A stretch of 64,000 nt of DNA from Monosporascus cannonballus (GCA_004154925.1 QJNS01000081.1:1-64000); one strand, 5' to 3'. Positions 48,101 through 62,006 are shown, counted from the stretch's first letter. The notes: a model not told the origin generated them from the sequence alone. Numbers and translations are program-made.

Positions 48101-50100
48101 GTCATTTTGCGGGTTTTTTACAAGTAATCTTTTTCTTTTAACTTTTTTTCGAGTTTGTCGAACTTTATCTATAATTCTGTATATAGCGTATTAAGCTGCT
48201 ACATTTGTCGTTATTGCCGGCGTATTATTCCTTCGAACTATATTACTTATCTTTAATTTTATTATAGCTTTTTTTTGTTAGGTAAATTGTTTTTCCATAA
48301 TCACGATTACATTTCATTATACGTTGTATTAATTGTCTTTTCAAAGGTCTTTTATAAATTGGCATATTTCTTCCTTAATAATTTTTTTATTCGGGTTTGT
48401 AATAAATATCAACTGAAAATAGAGATCCGTATTGGTTTTTTGGCAGTGTTTTCCCACTATATTCTGGATTAACTTTTTTCCTTCTGATAATTACATTATT
48501 CGTAATAATAGAAAAGGTTTTCTTATAAATATTATTTTTTTTCGGGCCAGCTTTTTGCATCGGCTAGCTGATAAATGTGATTTTTCGGAGTTATAAATCG
48601 AAAGTGCTGATATTATTATTTATTGTTTTTGTTATTTTCTACTCGGTTTGGCAAATTAAATCACTTATAATATATAGGGGTAATTTGTCTATAAATATGC
48701 TGTTTCCATTTTTCATAATTATAGTACTCCGGTTATCGACAATATATAGTATATATTCTGCTGTATCGATCAGAGGTTTTAAGACAAACATTTTCCGTTT
48801 ATTTCTAGTATTTTCTTTTAGCTATTTCCTGAAAATATTTTGCTATTTTTTAGACGTTTTCTAGGTTAGTTCTTTTTTGACTTTTTGTATTTTTTGTCGA
48901 ACTTTTTGTCAAAATAACCCGTTTTCGTATTAGGTCCGAATTATATTAATAATGTTATTGTGATATTTTTGCTTATCTCGGGATTATTTTTCTGATACAA
49001 ATATTTAGTTATTTTGTCGTAATTTCTTAGGTAAAAAAAGATTTATAAACCTTATGTCCTTTTTTCTCCGTAATTATGGCATTTAATTTGATATTAACCT
49101 TTCCTATAGGTGGCTCCGAATTCTATAGATCCTAATTCTGCGCCGTAAAAAATGTTATTACGTTAAAGAGTATTAGTATTAGTCGTATATCGAAACTTAT
49201 TATTATTTTATCTTTTAATATAATTAATACGCTAGGCATATTGCCGGTTGTTAATTTTGATTGCCATAATGATATAATCCGATAAATAATCCGGTCGATT
49301 AAATTTAAAAAGCTTTTCTCGTATTTTCTTTTTTAGCTTATCGAAAAGCTTAATTATTAACGTTTTTTGTTCTTAATATAGCTTGGATGTCAGCCGAATA
49401 AGTGTATTGGAGTAACTAGATATTAATTTTTTTATTATAAATATTAGATTTACATTGTGGTTTTTATTTTTTCCGTTTATTATTTTAAAAGATTTCGTAA
49501 ATACTTATTCGAATTTTTCATGATCGTTATAAATTCGTATTACTTTCAACTTTTGATTTTCCGTCCGTAAAATAATATATTTCTTTATAGCAAGCTTAAA
49601 TCAGGCAAACTTATTTCTTGTAAATCGTCCAACCGTAAATTCGAGTCGTACAGTGGGCATAATAAATCGAATAGAAAAATACTTAAAGTATATTCGGCAT
49701 TAGATTAAAAATAGTTATAATTTAATTAAATTTTCGTTAAAAGATACCGACTTAAGAAACTTAAAGACCTTTCCTAGCTTCTTAGTAAAGTTCAGCTGAA
49801 TAATTTGTCTTGCCCGAGAGGGCTTCCCAGTTCCGGGGGCTTTTCCCTTTTCCTTAAGCTTTTTATAAACAGTTTGAAAAAACGTCGTAAGATTATTTTT
49901 GTTTTTTAAAGCTAAATAATACGTTTATATATAGTATCCAAGCGTCGAAGAACTTCTTTTCGAAAAAGGCAAAACTATTCCTTTTTTTCGGATTCTATTC
50001 CAGTATTCGGGTTATCGGGAACCTGGTAAATAGATTGTTCTGGTTATTTGCTAGTAGATATAATATCGGCGATATTGTTTAAAGTTTAACGATATTATTA
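45200..50100 (-). pseudogene. Element G gag-pol remnant
   Basis: Chromodomain trace at about 45205-45300, integrase at about 45700-46200, RNase H at about 46600-46750, zinc-knuckle trace (IKCHNYGEK) at about 49040-49100, gag up to about 50090. RT is interrupted by a deletion at about 47330. Open frames 48275-48472 and 48577-48864 on the plus strand are shadows. Confidence 0.78.
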
Positions 50101-50117
50101 AATTAAAGTTTATAACG

Positions 50118-50530
50118 CATAACAACTACGTTAATTAACTAATTATTAAATTTAATTTAACGGGTTTATATTAATAAACTTTTTGTAAGATTTTAAATAA
50201 TAAAAGCATTTAATTACGTTATATAGCATTAAAAATATAACGAAATTGTTAATATTAATAAATATTTTAAATGAATATTATTTAAATTTTAAAAATAACG
50301 AACACATTATAAAAATTATGAACGTATTATATTTAATTATAATTTTGATTAATTCTAGGATTTGCTGAATTCGGTGATAATTTTCGCGATCCAGAATTCG
50401 CTGGATTTGCTGGCGATCCTCGCGATCTAGAATTCGCTGGATTTGTTAGCGATTTTCGCGATTACGTAACTTGAGATGCCCTCACTCCTTTTGACCGTTT
50501 CTGGTTGTGCTAAATAGTTGAGTTATGACA
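50118..50530 (-). repeat. Element G 5' LTR
   Basis: Direct repeat of 44139-44567. The right end keeps C/G-rich units such as GAATTCGCTGGATTTGCTGG. Confidence 0.85.
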
Positions 50531-50535
50531 AAAAA

Positions 50536-53500
50536 TATAAAAAACGATATAATTTAATCTGGAGTAACATTACCGATTAAAAATTATTTTTTGAACCTTT
50601 TTTTAATAATCTAATATAAAGTAATATATTTAAAATCGAAATGTTTATTAGATTTTGTTATATAAATATTTTGTATAATAAAATAATTTAATTATGTATA
50701 AATTATGTTTAAAATCTTAATTTTCGATATTAGTATATAAGTGATTTCGATATAAGTATTGTTTTAATATTAATAGATTTATCATGCGTTTGTTGTATAA
50801 ATATTAAGAATAAAATTGAAATTTGTATTTTTTAAAACTCTTTTAAACTTTCTGTAATAATTTGTATTATAAATTAATTAAATAACTAAAACCGATCGAC
50901 TTAATAATTGTATTCGTACTTAATATAATATTTTAGGAAGATATGTAATATTTAATATAACCGTTCCGTTAATTTATGTATTTGTTATTCAAATGCATTA
51001 AGTAATTTACATTTTAAACTGATTTATATTATAAGCTTTTGTAGGAATTTAAAATACATAGAGGTTTTTTATAGAAAATAATTTCGTATAACAATTTATA
51101 AATATTAAAAGTATTTGCTTGAAAGATTTACATTATTTATTTGGTATTAATACTTTTTGAATAATGTAAAAAATAAAAAAGTTTTCTATATCTAGCAACG
51201 ACCACGAAACTATTATAGTGATATATTTCTACTATCGGATTGTCGAAGAAAAGAAATTTAATAATAGAGTTTATAATAATTAAGTTTTATAATGTTTTAA
51301 AATTAATTATAATTATAATTTTCTATAAGTTTTGTGTTCTTATATTTTATTTCTATTGTAAAATTTACAATATTAAAATATTTTTAAATTAGTATTTTTA
51401 TTTATTAAAAATGTATAACTGATTTATTTATTTTCATTTTTTTTAAATTACGTCTCGTTATATCTCCTAATTTTTAATATATACTGTAGAATAAAACTCT
51501 TATTGTCATAATTTATTATAAATATTAATACTGTCTTAAAACAATATCGAAAAATATATAATTATTCTTAAGAAGCTTAGTTTTAAAAAGTTAATTACTT
51601 ATATATAGTATATATCTTATTATTTCTTTATTTTTATTTGATATATAATAACAAAATCGAAATTTCTTATCCTTTTTACGAATTGTAATTATTATTTTAT
51701 GAAATTGTAATAATAACTCTAAAATTATTATATCAAATAATATAATTAAATTCGGTGTGTATTTTATACGAAAAAAACGTAAACAGATATATTTTACCTT
51801 AATAATTACTTAATGTAATTGTTACGGTTAATATATAATCCGAAATATCAGTTTGTAATTGAATAAAATATATTAAATCGTATATTATTAATAGTAATTC
51901 GTTACTACTTTTATTTTTAATTTTTAAACAAATCTTATACTTTATATTATTTATATAAACTTTTTAATAAAATTAACTCAAGATATAATCATTTTAATAA
52001 AACTCTACATAAATTTCGATAACAGGTAATCAGTTTAAACGATATTTAAAATTTCCAATTATAATTAATATTTCTAATATAATAATTATATTAATTCTTT
52101 AAACACTTATTTTGATATATTGTAAAACAATAATGTCTATTAAATATTCTATTTCCACTTTATAAAACTTAAAAAGTTTTCTACCTGCATTTTCTCTATA
52201 TATTTTCCGTTTTCAAACTAATGAAAATATTGTCCAGATAGCATAAGATACTAATCATAAAATACTTTTGTAATATATAATTTATTATTTATTAAAGAGT
52301 TGCTAATATATTTGAAAATCCTGTTAATATAATTACATATTTAAATAATATCTATTGGATGTTCAAAGTAATTTTTGATTTGTATTTTTCTTCAAATTTA
52401 ATAAAATTATATTTATTTTTAAACTCTAATAATACAAGTTATATACTTTAGAACAATCGGTTTTTTAGTTTAATAATTAAAGTTAATAATATCTAATCTT
52501 TAATAATAATATTGTTTAATTAAGGAGAATTAACTGTAACGTATAATTTATTATTTTTTTAAATACGAAAAGTATTAAGTGTTTTATACATAATGTGAAA
52601 AATCGAATTCTTTTTATACTCAGCTTTCCTAATACTTTTTCGTTTAAAGATGCCTAATTTATTTGCCTTATAATTATCAGTCAAATAAGAGTTCGGAAAT
52701 ACACGGTTTTTAAAAGTTATTTCCGATATTGAATTAGTTATAATTTAATAATTTCGTACTAAGTTGTATCTTAAAAGTATATATATATTTACAATATAAT
52801 AATATTATATTAATTAAAATTTCAAATCTTTTAAAATATTGTTATCAATAGTTATATTATGATTTAAACTTTGCCTTAATAATAATATCGATATATTGTA
52901 TTTTTAATATTTATTCTATTAATGATATTTTTTTAAATAAAAACTTTTAAGATATCTTTATATTTATATATATTATTATTCAAGATTATATATCGAAACT
53001 TTGACTTTTAATATTTTACTTGTTAATAACGTATAAAAGGAAGGTTATTGAATTAATCTTTTCGAGATTTAAGATTTTATATTAATATAATTAAAGATTT
53101 TGTAAAATTATATCTTACTGTTTAAATAAAACGATGGCGAAATTAATAATTTAATGTTGTTCTTAGAGATAAATTTCGAAATAATTTATTGCGCCTTTAA
53201 ATTTTTCTTTACTATAATCGAAATCTTCGTATTAGATGGTCATAATGATATAAAGATTTAATATATATTTACACAATATTTTAAATGTATTATTAACATA
53301 AAATATTGTATAATATCCGCTTAGAATTTTATACTTTATTAATACAATCTATTAATATTTCTTAATTCGTATTTCTAAAATAATAAAATTACGCTCGATT
53401 TTTATCTCTATATTTTAACTTTTCTTTTAAAGATTTCCATTTTTAAATGTTTGTTAATTCCCGTTTTTTATAAATATTGTCTTTTTTAAATTTCTTTTAA

Positions 53501-55288
53501 AACTTTATTTCATAGTACTTATACTTTCGCGTATAATGCTTTAAATCATTATATTTAAAGTTTTCATTACTATATCCAGCTTTGAAATTATCATAATTAC
53601 CTTTTATTTTGTCACTGCTTTTTTCTGTTAATTAATTAATTTATTTATTTAGTATATAGCTTCTTATTATATCGAGTCGCAATTACTATTTCATATTTCT
53701 CCTATAAAAATAAAAATCTCTAAGGTCGAAATTTATGATACGTATTAATTAAAAGTACAATTTCAAAATAAGTCTTTCATAATATTTTTACGATATATTA
53801 ACTTAATATTTTTACAAACTATTAATTGCATTATTTATTAAGAAAATGATTATTTTATTGCTGTTATTGTTTTGATTACTTTTATAAATCTATTCGTTTC
53901 ATTATTTTTTCTTTTCCATTTTTATAAATATAGTTAAATTGTTTTTACATATAGATATAATAAGTTAAAATATATTACTAATTTATATATATTTAGTATT
54001 TTCGTTATTTACAACATGTAATATATATTTTATCGCATCGATTTAAAATGTGAAAAAGAACACATTCAGTTCAATTTTAATATTGTGTAATTATATTAAT
54101 TGCATTGTTTATTTCTTAATTAGGTTTTAAATTATTCTCTTAAACTTTTATATTTTATATAGAATATTCTATCAAAATAGGTCTTATTTAGACTACATTC
54201 GAATTATATTAATACTGTATTTATTTGTATTAAATAACGTTTTATTTAAATTAAATGATTTTATTTTACAACACGAATTTAATTATTTTATTTTAGAGCC
54301 TTTATAAACATTTTGATAATATTTAATCTTTTCTCAATATAATATATAAATTACATTTTGTTTTTACCCTAAAACGTTTCGAATTTTATATGTTCTAGTA
54401 TTGTTTTATATAATATAAAAACTGTATTTGGTATTTTCAAGATTAATTAAATTTTTATGTATTTTAAAATGTATTAAAAGTTTTTTAATATTTAAATGTT
54501 TTATTATTAGATTCAACAAGTTTCGAAATATACTCCTTTAAGAGTTTAAACTTTAAAGGTTTAATAATTTTATCTTCATTCCAATTTTTTTAATTCTTTT
54601 AAAATACATCGATTTAACGATTGATTTGATTATGGGATTATGTTATTTTGTTATAAGATTTTGAAAAACAATAATATATTTTAACATTAATTATTTCATT
54701 ACAATCGTAAAATCTGTTTTGCTATCCTCCGTTGTCTAATTAGGTTTTAGAAATTAATTTTTTGATCCTTAAATTTACACTTGGAAAATAGAATTTAATA
54801 ATTTTTTAATCGCCTTTAATCTTTTCTAGATAATCTCTTATTGCTGGTTGAAACCAGTTTAAAATACATTTCGTAAAGAAATTATTATAGCGAAAATTCT
54901 ATATACAAGCTCTTCTAAATCTTAAAAACGAAAATATATTTGTGTCTGGATAATAAAACTTTAAACGTTTTTTTTTCGTCATTAAACCAAGTGTTTTAGC
55001 CTTATACCTTAATGTAATAATACCAGTTAAGGTAGGCGTTACCTGATTTACAAATTATTAAACCTATTTTTCGAAATTCTTAATTTTGACCTAGAGCTGC
55101 GTAGTAGCAAAGAGTTAAATGCTAATTAACATCTGACTCAAAGGGATATTGCTTTTTTTTTTATTTTTCGAACCTCTTAATTTTGGCCGAGAGTTACGTA
55201 GCAGTAAATAGTTAAATATTAATTCATATTTTAAAGAAAAAAGCATTCTTTAAAACCTCCTAGTATTACGTATTAAGAAATTGTAACA
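50536..55288 (-). pseudogene. Element H gag-pol remnant (main part)
   Basis: Heavily decayed minus-strand gypsy interior. By alignment with D and E: integrase at about 50900-51250, RNase H at about 51600, RT at about 52300-52400, protease/gag to the right. CpG is scarcer here than in C, D and E, consistent with greater age. The chromodomain part lies to the left of G (about 43960-44050). Confidence 0.65.
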
Positions 55289-55656
55289 TGTAACGGGTAA
55301 GGATTTAATTAAGTACTAAATTTAACTAGTTCGAATTTATGTTAAAAATTTTAATTTGGGAATTTAAGTAATAAAATAATTTCATTGCGTTTCGTTATAT
55401 AAAAAATACTTTAACTAACGGAGTATTAGTACAAATTATAATTATTTAAATTATGCGTTTAATTAACCTGTATATTTTACGTAAATTAACGTGATTTCTA
55501 ATGAATTTTAAAACTCTTATAGATTTTGAACTATTTCATATAGTTAGTTTTATTTAGATTTATTTGAATTTTGACTTTAAAAGACATTCAAAGTACGTGA
55601 TCCGTTTGGATAGATTCGATCATTCTTAGCGACCGGCCTTGGCTTGAGTTGTGATA
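55289..55656 (-). repeat. Element H 5' LTR
   Basis: Starts TGTAACGGGTAAGG on the plus strand and ends ...GAGTTGTGATA, paired with the split left LTR. The outer end (55580-55650) keeps C/G-rich sequence (GACCGGCCTTGGC). Confidence 0.65.
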
Positions 55657-57500
55657 GTTTTATTATTATCGTAAAAAAATTCCGTAAATGTTTTCAACGA
55701 ATATATTATTACATTAATATTTATCTTCTTATTGCTCAGAAATTAATATCGACTTTCGACTATTTTCTATATTTCTAGATAAGTATATGACAGGTTCGTT
55801 ATGTTTTAATAATTCTTTAATTATTCAGCAAACTACTATTCATTATTTAATTTGTTATATATTTTTTTAAATTTAACAAATACGATAGTTAATAGAAACA
55901 GCCAAAGAATATATGATATATTTAATTTCTGTTATTAACTATTAAATGATTAATAATTAAATTAAATAATTGACACTGTATTAAGAGGGTATTGTAACTA
56001 ATTAACAAATAGCGTCGATAGTTATCCGATTGTAAAACCCTTTTTTTAAATCTTAGCAGCAATCTATTTTTGCTAGGAAAACTATTAACATCTAAGTATC
56101 CGAAGCAAAGAAAATTAAAAAAGAAATTAAGAAAAATATAAGACAAAATATAAGAGGAAAAAGAGATATTCTCAGGCGATAAAAAGCTGTATATCCTTAG
56201 TAATATAACTTCGAACTCTGAAGAAAAACAAAATATCAAATTTTCTACTAATAAAAAGCTTCAACCTTATTATTATTCGCTTTTAATTAATTATATAAAA
56301 ATATCGTTTTTTGTTTATTTATTATAGAATATCGAACGTTAAAAGTTGTAAATTATTTTCTTTTAAATCTTATAACGAACCTATAGCGGTGAAAAGATGC
56401 TAAGTTTAAATTAAAGGCGATTTAAAATTTTATACAAGTTTTTTATTGCAAAATTATTAGCAGACAATAGTTATTTTGCAATTGTTTATATTTAAACTAT
56501 TTTTTAATTAGAACCTATTATACATAATTACTTGCAAAATTATTACGATAATCTTTCAGATATAATTAATTATATCTTTGGCGAATATGTATATTATTTA
56601 AAAGAAAATACCGATATTAGTTGAAAATCTAAATAAAGAATAATATACGGTTAAATAGTTTCTTTTTTCGCCAAACAAAATTAATATCTAAATATATAAT
56701 CGAATTTAATCGTTTAACGGCAATTTTAAACTTACTAAAAAGTGCATTATTTTATCCGCATTATAAGAGCTTAAAATCTTAAGTTAACAACGGAATATAT
56801 ATAAATTATAAGATTGTATTTTTATGTGATATATACTAAGAGAGTTATTATTACTAATCAATGTATTTTTAGTTAGTACGTCGAAGTGAAAAGAACTAGA
56901 AAAGAAAGTATTGACGATATTTTAGAAGCCGAATTAAGAACAATAAGAGTAATCTTTAAAAAGAAGCCAATATCGTTTTAAAAAAAAGCTTAAAAAAGAA
57001 AGTCCAATATAAAATGTTTTTATCATGCCAAAAGAGAGCATTTTAAAAGCGAATATAGTTTTTTTTAAATAAATGAAACCCTAAAATAAAAGAAATTTCT
57101 GAACCTTAAAAAAAGATCAAAAGGCTGAACAAAAACCAGACACTGAGATAAAAGAGGAATAGGAAATTAATTCAGTTTTTTCTAATAAATTTTTATTTTT
57201 ATCATCGCTACTTAAATCCAGAAATTTATCTTAAATTACGAAAACTATCTGATTTAATAAAAGTTTAAAATTAAAATTTATAAATATATCTCAAAACTAA
57301 CGGTTTTCGGAATAACTATTAGGTTAAAATACTTTTGTTAGTTCGATATATAAAGGTACTAGATATAGGATAAATACTGCTAGTTCAGACTAGATATTAG
57401 TAATTATAAATAATTATTTTCCGAGCTTGAATTTTTTAAAAATATAAAATATACATACAAAGACCCTTTAATAGATATTTAGAAATTTGAGGATTTTTAA
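55657..57500 (+). pseudogene. Plus-oriented gypsy gag relic
   Basis: A zinc-knuckle trace at about 57020-57070 reads KCFYHAKREHFKSEYS, like that of element A. The upstream AT-rich sequence is presumably gag. The minus-strand open frame 55922-56239 has no support. Boundaries unknown. Confidence 0.45.
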
Positions 57501-57639
57501 CCTATTGTGTTATTAATTATTTAAGTTATTTTCGTATTAAAAAACGATTTTTTTGCCGATATAGAACTATTAAAACCCGAGCCAAAACCGGTCGCAGAAA
57601 ATAATTGAATTTATGTAAATAGATTAAGTAATTTAGATC

Positions 57640-57910
57640 TTTTTTAAGGTTAAGATACAAGCCAATCTATATAAAGCTAATCGCATTTAGAGAAAGTAAA
57701 TTTGAAGTAACATTGAAACTTTATAACAATTGGTTTAATTTACGTAAAACATAAAAGTTGGTTAATTTTATAATTTATATTATCATAATTTGTAACATAA
57801 TTTCGTTAAATACAATATAATTAATTTATTTTATTGTTTGAACGTTTACGATATTTCTCCCAATATAAATCTGTATAATTTACGTTTAATATCTACTCAC
57901 ATTTTCATCA
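57640..57910 (+). repeat. Partial LTR of a plus-oriented element (family of C, D, E)
   Basis: Aligns with the conserved LTR half, including ATTTCGTTA..TACAATATAATTA and ACGATATTTCTCCCAATATAAA. The left boundary is not resolved. Confidence 0.5.
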
Positions 57911-60900
57911 GTAATATTTTATCAGTATTTATTTCATATTATTGATAATATTTATGTAATATTGTAATAATTGAAATATAAATTAATATTTAATGTTTCA
58001 CTGGTGCAGAATGTTAAGACAACATTAAAAAATTCTAAAAATACAATTAGAACTCTATATATTAAATAACAATTTTTCGACTTATATTATTACTTGAAAA
58101 GATTAAATTAAGTAACCATAAATTTACGACAAAACAAACGTTTAAGATTTTCTTATTTAATCACAAATACACTTGTATTTTTAAAAAATAAATAAGTCTA
58201 GAAATGGAATTTTAGATGTAATAGACTTTTCTAGAAAATATTTTAAATTAATTTGAACTATATATAAGATATTAAATGAAAAATATTTAAGAGATTAGAA
58301 AGAAATTATTAAAGTTTTTTCTCCAATTACGTAAGTTTACAAAAGAATATAAAAGATTAAGTTCGATAAATTAAATAATGAAAAGATAAAAATTTAGCAA
58401 ATTTCGCTATTATAATAAATTTTTTTAATTCGCAATATATTATTTATTTCACAAATTTTAGAATTATAATCAGATATATACGTGCTAGAAACAACTATTT
58501 ATTAAATACACTCTATTAAGAATTTAAGAAAAAAGTTAAATATAAAGTTTTTAATTTTTGAAATTTAAGGTTTTCAACTAAGATATTATAAAAATTGCGA
58601 AAACTATTACCAAACTTTTCAAATGATGTATAAAAAATGTATTTTAAAAAATAAATATGTAATTCACTAATTAACGAAGAAAACAAAATACATTTTTTAC
58701 TTCGTAAAAGAACATCTTAAAAGTTTTAAAATTTCAAATTAATTAATATAAATATAAAAGTTTAGTTAAATATTGTTGTTAAACCAAAATAAAATATATC
58801 GAAATACTTATAAAAGAGCCTCGGTAATAGAATGGTTCTACTTCTATTATAAAAGATAAATATTAAATATAAGAAAATGAGAGTTTTATTAAAAATAAAC
58901 ATAATATTAATATGATCTAGACTTAATATAAATAAAGATTATTTCAAAGAAATATTAAAAGAAACTACGGAAAATTAAGAGGATAACCTAGAAACAACTT
59001 GGAAAATAATAACATGCCTCAAAGAATAATTAAGAAAATATTAAAAATGAACCAAAAATATTATGTCTAAGTTTTTAACTAATACGGTAAAATCTACGCC
59101 GTATTGTATAAATTACGAAAATATGATATATAAAACGAATGAAAATATTTGTTTTTACTAACATTATAAATATATTTATATATATAATTTAAATCTTTTA
59201 ATTAAGCCGTAAAAACCCAATAAATAATAATGTTTATGTTTATAAATCTTTATATTATAGAATAAAATCGATAAAAAGCTATTGTTGAAAATTAATTAAA
59301 AAACACAATATCATGTGCTAAAGTGAATTTACGATCACTAGACTTATTTATATATAAACCGGTTAATATAAACTGCCATGAAAATATATTATTTAAATTT
59401 ATTACGAACTTTTAAGTGTAATTAACCTTTATGATAAATTTCGAAAATAAAATATTTATTCAAATAAAAGTTCCAACTTTTCACAAAGAAGTAGAAAGAA
59501 ATAGTATCGAATTGCTATAATCAAATACTGTATATTAAACTAACGAATTTTAAATTTAATAATGAAATTTTAGTGAAATAAACCTTTTAAATTAAAACTG
59601 AAATATTAACAAAATTAATAAAGATAATAAATACAATAATGTAATATATTAAACCCCAAAGTATAAAACTGATGTAATAAATATAAAGAAAAATGAAAAG
59701 AATTCTTTTTAAAAAAGTATCAAAACAATTAAATTTAAAAGAACTAAAGAAATTTCTCGAAGAAGTTTTAAATACGATAAGAAAAACCATTAATAGTTTT
59801 TTTATTTTAAAAGATACGGATTAGAATATATTAATATAGCGTAATAATACTTTCTAAATCTTTAATTGAAAGTTCTGTTATATCAAATATTATGAATAAA
59901 CCTATATTATTATAGATATATAAAGTAAAGGTTTCTGTTGTTTTAAATAGCTAAAATTAAATTTCCCTTATAATAAAGGAAATATTAAAGAAAAGGTTTA
60001 GTATTTTCAAACTTTTGTTTAAGGACGATATTAAGTAGTAGATTTTGATATCGTTTAATTTAGGAATTATGGTATAATTTTGGAATAACTATGATTTTAT
60101 TAATATAAAGTAATACTTAATTAAAATTAACTGAATTATATTTGATTTATACTTTATTAATAAATTTTATTTTAAAAACGCGAAGTTTTACATTTGTTTA
60201 AAAATAATATCTATTATAAATATCAAAATACAATATATACTGTATTATTTTTTTCAAAAAGAATTAGAATATTTGATAGTTATTTATTAAGAAAATATTG
60301 TATATTTTTATAATTATTAAAGAAATTTTAGTATTTATATCTTATGTTATAATAACAAGTCGAAAAAGTAAAAAGTTCAATTAATATACTATAATTATAA
60401 AATAAATATAATCAACTTGCCAAAAAGCATTAATACAAAATTACCGGAATATACTAAATAAGATTACGAAATAATTCTTTAAAAAGTTTATTTATAATGT
60501 TTTTTCATATTTATAACTTTATGAAAAACGAATTACGTACTTTTAAAACGTTGATTAACGAATTGGTTAAAAATTAATAAGTTATATTTCTAAAATCATC
60601 GAAAAAACCTTTCATAGTTTTTGTATTTTAAAAATTGAACAATATAACATATAATTAATTATTCCAAATTCAATTATAGTGCGATTCATAATTATATCTA
60701 TTTAATATTCATCATTAAAATATAATACTAATTTCATATAATTAAAGCTTTTCAGAAATTTTATTATAAAACTAGATAAAATGTTATTAAATGCAAAAGA
60801 AAATTGCGAATAAAAACTACCATTTAAAACGAAATATAAATTATTTTTATATTTAATTCTATTAGAAGAATTTAAAAAGATACTACTAGTTTTGAACAAA

Positions 60901-61250
60901 TAAAAAATTATATATTGCTTTATCGATGCTTTTATTCATTTAAAAACAGAAAACAGCTATATAAATACGCTTATAAAATCTCTTAAGGTTTATATAACGC
61001 CGGATTTATAGTTAAAACGAAAGGAATGAATTTTTTAAATAGAATTTAAATATTTAAACGATATTATTACCCTAAAACTTATTAAAATTACCTTTAAAAA
61101 ATAGGTTTAATTACAAAATAATAAACGGTACATATATTTAAAAATCAAAAAAGATTTTCAAGGCAGTAATTCTTATACAAAATCAATATAACCGATATAA
61201 ATAATTAAAAGATATTCATTAATAATTTAATATTAATTATATATATTTAA
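57911..61250 (+). pseudogene. Plus-oriented gypsy gag-pol relic, truncated after RT
   Basis: A protease-region trace at about 60005-60110 and RT traces at about 60530-60560 and 60825-60960 align in order with element C (37900-38900). Sequence between 57911 and 60000 should be gag and linker. It stops about where the pogo relic starts, so the 3' half is missing. Small open frames here (59587-59790, 60702-60899) are shadows. Confidence 0.6.
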
Positions 61251-61292
61251 AATAAATAATAATAATAATATATTATAACGTATTACATAAAT

Positions 61293-61809
61293 CAGCTGGA
61301 TACATAAATAAGCTGGACACTTTTTTTTATAATTCTATTATCCGAATTTAATTATTTATTTTTTAATAATTACGATATTCAATAATTTATAAAAAAATCG
61401 AGAATAAATTTAGTTATTTAAGCTAAGAAAAATATCCCGAAAATTAGTTATAAAAAGTTTGGTTTTATTTATAATGTCCCATATTCTACCCTAGAAATGC
61501 GATATAACGGTATACGCGCCCGAGCCAATATTATTCTTCCTTTATTAAAATTAACGCCGACCAAAGAAAAATCGATTGTGGAAAAAGTCCTTAATTTAGA
61601 TGTGCGAACGTTTTCTATCCGGATTTAGTACGTTAAAGATATAGCGAATTTGTTGTTTACGTAACGCTTCGCGATACGCGTTAGGATTAACTGGGTATTT
61701 AATTTTATTAAAGAGTTAAAAAACTTAAAATACGTTTAAATCGACCGATAAATTACTGAAAGACTTTATGCGAAAATAAAGAAATATTTCGGAAGTAATT
61801 TACGCTTAT
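61293..61809 (+). mobile_element. Pogo/Fot1-type DNA transposon relic, N-terminal transposase part
   Basis: Plus-strand reading shows a helix-turn-helix N-terminus: YKKFGFIYNVPYSTLEMRYNG, then RARANIILPLLKLTPTKEKS, VEKVLNLDVRTFSIRI, VKDIANLLFT and INWVFNFIKEL. This is the order of the CENP-B/pogo DNA-binding region (GVPESTLRxRLNG, LTPxEEKSLVEWI, VRDMANLLL, NWVSRFI). Possible end sequence CATAAATAAGCTGGACAC at about 61301-61320. The catalytic DDE part is not seen; element J is inserted at 61810. Confidence 0.68.
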
Positions 61810-62000
61810 TGTAAAAGGCTTCACCTGAGCGGTCTGCAATCAGTTGCCAATAAGAGTTTATTTTCTAGCTAAAGAGAAAAGAAATGGAAGATAAAAATAC
61901 AGTTATGTGTGTTCGCATATAAGGCGCTGCGTTAGTACTACTTGGTATCGGTGTTTGTCCGATACTTCATAATAAAGCTCCATACAGCCCTATTATATTA
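61810..62000 (-). repeat. Element J 3' LTR (about 191 bp), scarcely RIP-affected
   Basis: An island of balanced base composition in AT-rich DNA, bounded by TG.../...CA on the appropriate strand (TA after one transition) and by a polypurine tract on the inner side. Only one copy is in view. Confidence 0.6.
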
Positions 62001-62006
62001 CCCCTT

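Larger units (their letters stand above)
44139..50530 (-). mobile_element. Element G: chromovirus nested in H, 6.39 kb, internally deleted
   Basis: LTRs 44139-44567 (429 bp) and 50118-50530 (413 bp), start TGTCATAAC on the minus strand. The flanks (AAAGC left, AAAAA right) do not form a clean target duplication. Its unique LTR half has repeated GATTTGCTGGATTCG-like and TTTTCGCGATT units. Compared with E, about 0.53 kb of RT is missing at about 47330. Confidence 0.83.
13103..55656 (-). mobile_element. Element H: outermost chromovirus (Ty3/gypsy), interrupted by F and G
   Basis: H's left LTR (13103-13349, continuing at 43186-43288) and right LTR (55289-55656) share the family's conserved LTR half and a similar unique half. 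Removing F and G leaves about 6.3 kb, the size of its relatives. It is transcribed leftwards: gag to the left of 55289, RT trace at about 52320-52380, chromodomain trace at about 43960-44050, and the antisense Zn2Cys6-like frame at 43422-43870. H is the most decayed and therefore probably the oldest copy. No matching 5-bp target duplication was found (CTAAT on the left, GTTTT on the right), so one boundary may be wrong or altered. Confidence 0.7.
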
